DNA from: JAWOLE01 sp035263845
Lineage (GTDB): Bacteria; Acidobacteriota; Thermoanaerobaculia; UBA5066; Gp7-AA6
NCBI GenBank assembly: GCA_035263845.1
Contig: DATFQY010000165.1
Span: 1 to 31,289, forward strand
Reading direction: 5' to 3'
Length of the DNA: 31,289 nucleotides
The translations under genes and the position numbers were made by a program. Shown piece by piece: positions 25,106 to 31,289 of the stretch. The number at the start of each line of letters is the position of its first letter. Position 1 is the stretch's first letter. Below the pieces are notes generated by a model. That model was given only the letters and a program-made list of their open reading frames with translations. It searched no databases and was not told the origin of the DNA.

Positions 25106-26433
25106 GCGATGGGCCCGCCGGCGGGTCCCTGCTCCTCCGGGGCGGCCGGCTCGTCGATCCGGCAGCCGGCCGGGACGGTTCCTTCGACGTCCGCATCGAG
25201 GACGGGGTTGTGACAGACGTGGGCAAGCGCCTGGATGCGCGCGGCGCGAAGGTCTTCGACGCCTCGGGCCTCCTCGTCCTGCCGGGATTCATCGACCTGC
25301 ACGCGCACTTGCGAGAGCCCGGCCGCGAGTACGCCGAAACCGTGGCGACGGGACTCTCCGCCGCGGCGGCCGGCGGGTTCACCGCGGTCTGCTCCATGCC
25401 CAACACGGATCCGGTCAACGACAGCCGCGCGATTTCGGAGTTCCTGATCTCCAAGTCGCGGGCGGCGCCGGGGCCGCGCCTCTACCCGATCGGTGCCGTG
25501 ACGAAAGGCCAGAAGGGCGAGGAGCTGGCCGAGTTCGGCGAGATGCGGATCGGCGGCGCCGTCGCCGTCTCCGACGACGGCAAGTGGCTGGCCGACGGCT
25601 CGCTGCTCCGTCGAGCGTTCGAGCACGCGGGCCTCTTCGACATGCCGGTCGTCCAGCACTGCGAGGACGCGAGCCTCTCGGCCGGCGCCCCGATGCACGA
25701 GGGCGCGGTCTCCACTCGGCTGGGTTTGCCCGGCCAGCCGGCGATCGCCGAGGCTGCGGCCGTGGCGCGCGACCTCCTCGTGGCCGAGATCGCCGGAGGC
25801 CGGCTCCATGTCGCGCATCTCTCGACGGCGCGTGCCCTGACGCTCGTCCGCGAAGCGCGGGCGCACGGGATCGCGGTGACCTGCGAAGTCACCCCGCACC
25901 ACCTCGCCCTGACCGACGAGGAAGTCGCACGCGCCGGATTCTCGACGAACGCGAAGATGAATCCTCCCCTGCGCGAGCAGAGTGACCTCGACGCCCTGGC
26001 CGCCGGAATCGAGGACGGGACCGTGGATGCCATCGCGACCGACCACGCGCCGCACCACGAGGATGAGAAGTCGCTGGACTTCATCACGGCGCCGTTCGGC
26101 ATCGTGGGCCTCGAAACGGCGGCCGCCGTTGTCCACGACCGGCTCGTCCGGAAGGGAAAGATCACGCTCACGAGCTTCGCGCGGGTCTTCGCCGCGGGCC
26201 CCGCCAGGGCCTTCGGACTTCCCGGCGGCACGCTCGCGCCCGGCGCTCCCGGCAACGTCACCCTCTTCGACCCGGAGGCCCGCTGGGCGGTCGATCCGGC
26301 CCGCTTCGAGTCGCTCTCCCGAAACACGCCCTTCGCCGGATGGGAACTCACCGGGCGGCCGGCCGCGACGATCGTCGAGGGACGAGTCGTCTGGCGCACG
26401 GGCGAGAGCAGGCAGCCGAGAGAACCGGCTTGA
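25102..26433 (+). CDS. pyrC: Dihydroorotase, type I
   Basis: A 443-residue amidohydrolase that closes carbamoyl aspartate to dihydroorotate, the third step. DLHAHLREPG (65-74) carries the two metal histidines. Further metal ligands sit in QHCEDASL and VAHLST, and IATDHAPHHEDEK (from about 311) has the catalytic Asp314. The start is the GTG at 25102 overlapping the pyrB stop, with AAGGAGAGG upstream; the open frame extends much further upstream but only as a shadow of pyrB. The last 10 residues (ESRQPREPA) run into the next gene, whose TTG start overlaps this stop. Confidence 0.96.
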   Translation: MSDGPAGGSLLLRGGRLVDPAAGRDGSFDVRIEDGVVTDVGKRLDARGAKVFDASGLLVLPGFIDLHAHLREPGREYAETVATGLSAAAAGGFTAVCSMPNTDPVNDSRAISEFLISKSRAAPGPRLYPIGAVTKGQKGEELAEFGEMRIGGAVAVSDDGKWLADGSLLRRAFEHAGLFDMPVVQHCEDASLSAGAPMHEGAVSTRLGLPGQPAIAEAAAVARDLLVAEIAGGRLHVAHLSTARALTLVREARAHGIAVTCEVTPHHLALTDEEVARAGFSTNAKMNPPLREQSDLDALAAGIEDGTVDAIATDHAPHHEDEKSLDFITAPFGIVGLETAAAVVHDRLVRKGKITLTSFARVFAAGPARAFGLPGGTLAPGAPGNVTLFDPEARWAVDPARFESLSRNTPFAGWELTGRPAATIVEGRVVWRTGESRQPREPA

Positions 26434-28097
26434 GCCCGGGCGGTCTCGGGATCGCCGCCGTTCTCCTTTTCCGGGCCGCCGGGCCGGGCCTCGAGGAGGT
26501 CGAACGCGAGGGAGCTCGATGGAGGTATCCGTCCTCCGAGGCCTCCGCGGTCGCGCAGTGGGAGCCGGTCCTGCGCCGGTTTCTCGCGGGCGGGGGGAAG
26601 GCCCGCCACTCCAGCCGGGTCCTCGTCGTCGTCTATCCCGATCCGGCCGCCAAGGGCCGCGAGACCGGTTCCTCACGGCCTGCGGACCTGTCGGAGAGCG
26701 GTAAAGAGATCCGCGTGGACCTCGACGCCTCGGCGCCGAAGGAACCGGACGGGATCACGCCGGTGCTCGCCTCCGCCGCCTACGCCGCCCGCGACAGGCG
26801 GCTGCTGGCCCACCCGGTCCTCCTGGCAGGGCTGGGCGCCCGGGCGGCGGGACGCTGGTGGGAAAGGGACATCCCCGGCTTCGCGACGTTCGCCAGGAAG
26901 GCCGCGGTCGAGCCGTCCGTCGCGGACGTCCTTTCCTCCAACCCCGAGATGTCGCCGGTCATCGGAACGGGCGCCGCCGCCTCCTGGATCGCCGCGGGAG
27001 TGGAAAAGGAGGGGGAGCCGGCCGTCCTCGAGGCGATCGCCGGGCCCGAGGCGGCCCTGGAAGCTTCCCTTTCCCGCTGGGCCGAGGCCGCCGAAGCGCG
27101 CCCGGCGGAGGCGCCTCCCATGCGGCGGCCGCTTCCTCCCGGGTTTCTCCGGGGCGTCTCCTACGCGATGTCCAACTCGGTGGATTCTTCCTACGCCTCT
27201 CCGCGCTCGCGCGAGACGCTCGCTCGGATCGCGAAGATCCCGGCCGACTCGATCTCGATCATGCCGTTCGCTTTCATGCGGGAGGCGGACTCTCCCTGGA
27301 TCGGTTTCATCCATCGCCGTCCCGGCGGCGAGACCGACGAGGGGACCGTCCGCGCCGTTGCTGATGCCCGGGAGCTCCACATGACGGCGATGGTCAAGCC
27401 GCAGCTCTGGGTCGGCCGGGGACGATTCGTCGGCGAGATCGCCATGGGAAGGGAGGACCGCTGGAGGCTCTTCTTCGACAATTACCGCCGCTTCCTGGTT
27501 CACCACGCGATCGTCTCGGAGGCGGCGGGCGCAGCGCTCTTCTGCGTCGGAACCGAGCTCATCGCGACGGAGCCGCGCGCGCGGGAGTGGCGGGAGACGA
27601 TCGCGGCCGTGCGCCTGGCGACGGGCGCGCCGCTGCTCTACGCCGCCAACTGGGCCTCGGGAGCCCCGAAAGTGCCCTTCTGGGACGCCCTCGATGCGAT
27701 CGGCGTGGACTTCTACGACTCGCTGTCGAAGGACGCCGAGGCGAGCGATTCCGCGCTCGAGGCGGGAGTCGGCGCCGCCGTGGCGCCGCTGGAAAAGCTC
27801 GCGGAGGCGTCTCGAAAGCCCGTGATCTTCGCGGAGGCCGGATTCCCCGCGGTGCGGGCCGCCTGGATCGCTCCGCACGACGAGAGGTCGGGGCGTCCGC
27901 CCTTTCCGCCGGACGCCGCGCGGGCGGTCTCCGCGGTCTTCCGCGCGCTCAAGGGGAAGGCCTGGTGGCGGGGTGTCTACTGGTGGAAGGCGTTTTCCAG
28001 CGGGCAGACCGCGAGGGAGAACGACCGCGGCTACAACATCCTCGGCGCGCCCGCCGAAAAGGCGATCGCCGAGGGGTTCGCGAGAAGGTCCGGATGA
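26430..28097 (+). CDS. Probable exported GH113-like glycoside hydrolase with an unknown N-terminal domain
   Basis: A 555-residue protein read from TTG 26430, which overlaps the pyrC stop (TTGA). A short hydrophobic start (GGLGIAAVLLFRAAGPG) may be a signal peptide. Residues about 20-225 are not recognised; WWERDIPGFATFARKAA and the following helices faintly recall Peptidase_MA-like domains but have no HExxH. Residues about 240-550 resemble a (beta/alpha)8 GH113 mannanase-type domain: RGVSYAMSN, ISIMPFAFMREADSPWIGF, MVKPQLWVGRG, CVGTELIATE (acid/base Glu candidate), YAANWASG, FWDALDAIGVDFYDSLS and IFAEAGFPAV (nucleophile Glu candidate). Substrate is unknown. Its coupling to the pyr operon and to the phosphatase downstream (ATGA overlap) is odd for a carbohydrate enzyme. 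Confidence 0.7.
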   Translation: MSPGGLGIAAVLLFRAAGPGLEEVEREGARWRYPSSEASAVAQWEPVLRRFLAGGGKARHSSRVLVVVYPDPAAKGRETGSSRPADLSESGKEIRVDLDASAPKEPDGITPVLASAAYAARDRRLLAHPVLLAGLGARAAGRWWERDIPGFATFARKAAVEPSVADVLSSNPEMSPVIGTGAAASWIAAGVEKEGEPAVLEAIAGPEAALEASLSRWAEAAEARPAEAPPMRRPLPPGFLRGVSYAMSNSVDSSYASPRSRETLARIAKIPADSISIMPFAFMREADSPWIGFIHRRPGGETDEGTVRAVADARELHMTAMVKPQLWVGRGRFVGEIAMGREDRWRLFFDNYRRFLVHHAIVSEAAGAALFCVGTELIATEPRAREWRETIAAVRLATGAPLLYAANWASGAPKVPFWDALDAIGVDFYDSLSKDAEASDSALEAGVGAAVAPLEKLAEASRKPVIFAEAGFPAVRAAWIAPHDERSGRPPFPPDAARAVSAVFRALKGKAWWRGVYWWKAFSSGQTARENDRGYNILGAPAEKAIAEGFARRSG

Positions 28098-28900
28098 GCC
28101 GCGAAACGCTGGTCGAGGCCGCGGCGGCGGCCGCGAGGGCTGGAGGCGAAGTCGCGCTGGCAAGCTGGCGAAACGTGCCGCCGGGAGAGATCTCCGAGAA
28201 GCAGAAGAACGACTTCGTCACGAGGGTGGACCGCGAGAGCGAGGAGCGGATCGTCTCCCGGATCCGGGAGTCGTTCCCGGCGGACGCGTTCCTCGGCGAG
28301 GAGGGGGGAAGGCGGGAGGCCGCGCCCGGCTCGCGGACGTGGATCATCGACCCGCTCGACGGAACCTCCAACTACATCTCCGGCTTTCCCTTCTGGAGCG
28401 TGTCGATCGCGGCGAAGGAGGGAGAGGAGCTCGTCGCCGCGGCGGTGTGGGACCCGCTCCGGCAGGAGATGTACACCGCCGGGCGCGGGTCGGGAGCTTT
28501 TCGAAACGGAGAGCGCATTCGAGTCGCGGATCGTCCTGGCCTCGAGGGCGCGTTCCTCGCCACGGGGTTCCCGTTTCGCTCGCGCGACAAGATCGACCTC
28601 TACCTCTCCGTCTTCCGCGAGCTCTTCCTCCACGCCCGGGCCATCCGGCGCGCGGGCTCGGCCGCGCTGGACCTCGCGATGGTCGCGGCGGGCGTCTTCG
28701 ACGGTTTCTTCGAGTTTCGGCTCGCTCCCTGGGACATCGCCGCCGGGGCGCTCTTGATCGAGGAAGCGGGCGGAAAGCTGACGGATTTCTCGGGCGGAAC
28801 GCGCTTCTGGGAGCGCGGGAACATCGTCGCCGGAGCGCCGGGGGTGGCCGACGGGATCCGTCAGGCGATCTCAGCCATCGTGACGGAGGACCGGATCTGA
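28094..28900 (+). CDS. Inositol monophosphatase family phosphatase
   Basis: A 268-residue member of the IMPase/SuhB/HisN superfamily of magnesium-dependent sugar- and polyol-phosphatases. Metal-binding motifs are intact: FLGEEGG (66-72), WIIDPLDGTSNYISGFPFW (83-101) and LAPWDIAAGALLIEEAGG near the C-terminus. The substrate could be inositol-1-phosphate, histidinol phosphate or a nucleotide such as PAP; the motifs do not decide. The ATG overlaps the previous stop (ATGA). The open frame runs far upstream as a shadow of the glycosidase. It is the last gene of the run that starts at pyrR, so it may serve nucleotide or sugar-phosphate metabolism. Confidence 0.92.
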   Translation: MSRETLVEAAAAAARAGGEVALASWRNVPPGEISEKQKNDFVTRVDRESEERIVSRIRESFPADAFLGEEGGRREAAPGSRTWIIDPLDGTSNYISGFPFWSVSIAAKEGEELVAAAVWDPLRQEMYTAGRGSGAFRNGERIRVADRPGLEGAFLATGFPFRSRDKIDLYLSVFRELFLHARAIRRAGSAALDLAMVAAGVFDGFFEFRLAPWDIAAGALLIEEAGGKLTDFSGGTRFWERGNIVAGAPGVADGIRQAISAIVTEDRI

Positions 28901-28984
28901 AGCGCGGGCCGGAAATCCCCCTATTCCTGATCCATTTTGCATTAGGCTTGCGGCTCGAGTGACGCGGCCCGCGGGAGGTTGTCG

Positions 28985-30529
28985 ATGAAGATCTACCTGA
29001 TCGCTCCCAGGAACCCGGAATCCTTCTGGACGTTCGACCGGATCCTGCCGAGCCTGAAGAAACGCTGCCTGTTCCCGAACCTGTCGCTCCCGACGGTCGC
29101 CGGCATCACGCCCCGGGAACACGAGGTCGTCCTCTGCGACGAGAACGTCGAGTCGATCGACTTCGACACCGACGCCGACATCGTCGGCCTGACGGGCTAC
29201 ATCGTCCACGAGAAGCGGATCCTGGAGCTCGCCCGCGAGTTCAAGCGGCGCGGCAAGTTCGTCGTCGCGGGCGGTCCGCTCGCCTCCCTCTGCCCCGAAA
29301 AGCTGACCGACAAGGTGGACGTCGTCTTCGTGGACGAAGCCGAGTACACGTGGCCGCAGTTCCTATCGGAGTACGCGTTGGGCCAGTGGAAGCGGGAATA
29401 CCGGCAGCACGAGAAGCCGAGCATGCACGACTCGCCGCTGCCGCGGTTCGACCTGCTGAAGATCGACCAGTACCGGACGATGACGATCCAGTTCGCTCGC
29501 GGCTGCCCGTTCAACTGCGAGTTCTGCGACATCATTGTGATGTACGGCAGGAAGCCCCGAACCAAGACGGTCGCCCAGGTCATGGCCGAGGTCATCGAGA
29601 TTCACCGCCTCGGTCTCCGTAACATTTTCGTGGTGGACGACAACTTCATCGGCAACAAGCCGGAGGCCAAGCGGCTCCTCCACGCGCTTGGCGACTGGCA
29701 GAGGGAGAACGGCTACCCGATCGAGTTCCTGACCGAAGTGACGCTGAACATCGCCCAGGACGACGAGCTCTTGAAGCTCATGCGGCAGGCCAACTTCGCG
29801 AACATCTTCATCGGCATCGAGTCGCCGCGCGCCGCCAGCCTCCAGGAGACCCACAAGACCCAGAACCTTCGCGAGAACCTGCTCGACGCGGTTCATCGGA
29901 TCCAGCGGGCCGGCATCGACGTGATGGCCGGGATGATCGTGGGCTTCGATCACGATGATCCCTCGATCTTCGAGGAACAGTTCCGTTTCATCCAGGATGC
30001 CCGCATCCCCATCTCGATGACCGGGATGCTCCAGGCCATCCCCAAGACGCCGCTCCACCAGCGGTTGAAGGATGCCGGGAGGCTGATCGCCGAGTCCGTC
30101 GGCGACCAGTTCGTGTTCACCAACATCATCCCGAAGGGGATGTCCCGGCTCCAGCTCTACGAGGGGTACAAGAAGCTCCTGGAGCGCCTCTACTCCTACA
30201 GCAACTACCGCCGGCGGGTCATGCAGCTCGTGCTCCAGAAGGGAAGCGAGCTTCAGAGTCGGATCGAGGCGGGTGGTCGGGACCTGAAGATCCTCCCGAG
30301 CGTTCTCTGGACCTGCGTCCTGCGAGCGTCGCCGCGCCGGGCCTGGCTGACCCTTTCGATCATGGCCGAGACGGCGCTGCGGCGGCCGAGAGAGCTCCGC
30401 CAGGCCGTCACGCTCGCGCTCATCCACAAGCACCTCTACGAGTACATGCGCGACACGTGCAAGCGGCTGGACGAGCTGATCCTGGAGCTGCGCCGCCTGC
30501 CGGCCGAGGTTCCCCAGGAAGTTTCGTGA
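28985..30529 (+). CDS. B12-binding-domain radical SAM protein
   Basis: A 514-residue enzyme with an N-terminal cobalamin-binding-like Rossmann domain (1-135: KIYLIAPRNPESFWTFDRI, LPTVAGITP, DIVGLTGYIVHEKR, FVVAGGPLASLCPE) that lacks the DxHxxG lower-ligand motif. A radical SAM domain follows with the iron-sulfur ligands Cys174-x3-Cys178-x2-Cys181 (RGCPFNCEFCD). The C-terminal part (GMLQAIPKTPLHQRL onward) is of the DUF4070 kind. This architecture is shared with hopanoid methylases HpnP/HpnR and related methyltransferases, but no hopanoid genes are nearby, so the substrate is left open. ATG 28985 is preceded by GGGAGG with 6-base spacing, deciding against the in-frame TTG at 28979. Its stop overlaps the cupin start. 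Confidence 0.9.
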   Translation: MKIYLIAPRNPESFWTFDRILPSLKKRCLFPNLSLPTVAGITPREHEVVLCDENVESIDFDTDADIVGLTGYIVHEKRILELAREFKRRGKFVVAGGPLASLCPEKLTDKVDVVFVDEAEYTWPQFLSEYALGQWKREYRQHEKPSMHDSPLPRFDLLKIDQYRTMTIQFARGCPFNCEFCDIIVMYGRKPRTKTVAQVMAEVIEIHRLGLRNIFVVDDNFIGNKPEAKRLLHALGDWQRENGYPIEFLTEVTLNIAQDDELLKLMRQANFANIFIGIESPRAASLQETHKTQNLRENLLDAVHRIQRAGIDVMAGMIVGFDHDDPSIFEEQFRFIQDARIPISMTGMLQAIPKTPLHQRLKDAGRLIAESVGDQFVFTNIIPKGMSRLQLYEGYKKLLERLYSYSNYRRRVMQLVLQKGSELQSRIEAGGRDLKILPSVLWTCVLRASPRRAWLTLSIMAETALRRPRELRQAVTLALIHKHLYEYMRDTCKRLDELILELRRLPAEVPQEVS

Positions 30530-30888
30530 CCGACAAGGTCAACCTCGAGCAGAAGTTCTCGCTCTTTGACGCCCACTGGCAGCCGAAGATCGTCGGGGAG
30601 TTGAACGGCCAGCACGTCAAGCTCGTCCGGTTCCAGGGCGAGTTTCTCTGGCACAAGCACGACGGCGAGGACGAGATGTTCCTGGTCCTCGGCGGCGAGT
30701 TCGACATGGAGTTCCGGGACCGGACCGTGCGCCTGCGCGAGGGCGAGTTTCTGATCGTGCCGAAGGGGGTCGAGCACCGCCCCGTCGCCGAGAAGGAAGC
30801 TCGCGTGATGCTCTTCGAGCCCGTCTCCACGGTCAACACCGGCGACGCGGGCGGCCCCCGCACCGTCTCCCGCCCCGAGCGGATCTGA
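30526..30888 (+). CDS. Small single-domain cupin
   Basis: A 120-residue cupin, starting at GTG 30526 overlapping the radical SAM stop (GTGA), with AGGAAG before it. Motif 1 is complete: GEFLWHKHDGEDEMFLVLGG (His, His, Glu metal ligands); motif 2 is GEFLIVPKGVEHRP (last His ligand). Such proteins bind a metal and may be small dioxygenases, isomerases or binding proteins. Translational coupling to the radical SAM enzyme suggests a shared pathway, but the substrate is not evident. Confidence 0.9.
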   Translation: MTDKVNLEQKFSLFDAHWQPKIVGELNGQHVKLVRFQGEFLWHKHDGEDEMFLVLGGEFDMEFRDRTVRLREGEFLIVPKGVEHRPVAEKEARVMLFEPVSTVNTGDAGGPRTVSRPERI

Positions 30889-30930
30889 TCGGTTCCGACG
30901 CCGACCGAGGCGCAACGTTGCCCCGGTAGC

Positions 30931-30966
30931 CGTAGGGGCGGGCGGGGGCAAGCCTCGCCCCCTACG
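30931..30966. repeat. Small GC-rich palindrome between convergent genes
   Basis: CGTAGGGGC and GCCCCCTACG face each other around a GC-rich centre, making a strong hairpin in the 104-base gap between the cupin and the MEMO-family gene. Its arm also appears near 4094-4119. It may serve as a two-way terminator or be a REP-like dispersed unit. Confidence 0.6.
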
Positions 30967-30992
30967 ACACAAGGGGCGTCGTCACGGCAGAC

Positions 30993-31289
30993 TTAGCCCA
31001 CGATGACGCCGGCGTAGCCGACGACGGACGATGCGTCGCCGGTCTCGTCGCCGCTGTCGCGGCGGGCGACGACGCGGGCCTCCGCGACGCCGGCCTTCCT
31101 GGCGGCGAAGAGGAGGGTGGTCGCGGGCAGGAAGCCGCACATCGAGATCCCCTCCGAGAGGACCGTCGTGTAGAGGCCTTCCGGGTCCAGCGCTTCGATT
31201 CGCGCCAGCGCCAGGTCGTCCTTGCGCCGGCCGGCGGCCCGGGACTCGTAGTGGTTCATGTCGGAAGAGGCGAGGAGGACGGGCGGATC
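30993..31289 (-). CDS. MEMO1 family protein (AmmeMemoRadiSam system protein B), C-terminal part
   Basis: The reverse strand reads 98 residues from the window edge to a TAA at 30993. The protein enters as DPPVLLASSDMNHYES, the family's conserved SSDMNHY block, followed by ALDPEGLYTTV, EGISMCGFLPATTLLFAA and a final SSVVGYAGVIVG. These match the C-terminal third of the MEMO1/AmmeMemoRadiSam B family, non-haem-iron-dioxygenase-like proteins found with AMMECR1 and a radical SAM protein. The start and the first two thirds lie outside the window; that part and any AMMECR1 gene cannot be judged here. Confidence 0.9.
   Translation of the reverse strand, partial: DPPVLLASSDMNHYESRAAGRRKDDLALARIEALDPEGLYTTVLSEGISMCGFLPATTLLFAARKAGVAEARVVARRDSGDETGDASSVVGYAGVIVG

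Overview
This is a gene-dense, very GC-rich bacterial chromosome segment with no gap longer than about 190 bases between genes. Many start codons are GTG or TTG, and many neighbouring genes overlap by 4 bases (ATGA, GTGA or TTGA). An MglA-type GTPase, single S-layer-like domains, a pyrR-pyrB-pyrC operon, an FHA protein and families of short palindromic repeats together suggest a Gram-negative such as Acidobacteriota or a related deep lineage. That placement is an inference; no rRNA or tRNA lies in the window to settle it.

Layout. 1-1978 (minus strand): the start of chorismate synthase, preceded in the direction of transcription by a tight three-gene unit of an LTxxQ (Spy/CpxP/CnrX-like) periplasmic protein, an ECF sigma factor and a small zinc-motif membrane anti-sigma candidate. 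2045-4090: a UvrD/PcrA helicase. 4144-13731: the most distinctive part of the window. An FHA-domain protein is followed without gaps by three tandem paralogous multi-membrane GT-C-like glycosyltransferases, then by three tandem paralogous secreted proteins that each carry one S-layer-homology-like domain and a beta-propeller. 13748-15988: a cysteine-dioxygenase-like enzyme (minus strand), an isopropylmalate/isocitrate dehydrogenase family enzyme and a small exported protein. 16038-22154: a strong terminator, then the conserved phoH - pgpH - ybeY - corC - era cluster (rRNA maturation, cyclic-di-AMP turnover, ribosome assembly). phoH appears to start at an ATT codon behind a perfect hairpin. 22173-23405 (minus): MglA with a long coiled-coil tail. 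23436-23553: a 118-bp palindromic repeat. 23596-28900: pyrR-pyrB-pyrC, continuing by overlap into a GH113-like glycosidase and an inositol-monophosphatase family enzyme. 28985-30888: a B12-binding-type radical SAM enzyme translationally coupled to a cupin. 30993-31289 (minus): the end of a MEMO1-family protein.

How the parts may work together. The FHA/GT-C/propeller block looks like a cell-surface module in which membrane glycosyltransferases could decorate the exported propeller proteins or make a glycan that anchors them. This rests on family resemblance and gene order only. The LTxxQ/ECF/anti-sigma unit resembles the CnrX-CnrY-CnrH envelope metal-sensing circuit, but no efflux pump lies next to it here. 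The pyr operon is an ordinary early pyrimidine operon with an unusual carbohydrate-enzyme tail.

Short repeats occur in several functional places: inside ybeY, across the corC/era junction (where they supply the stop and start codons), between mglA and pyrR, and as small palindromes near 4.1 kb and 30.95 kb. I saw no CRISPR array, insertion sequence, tRNA, rRNA or riboswitch.
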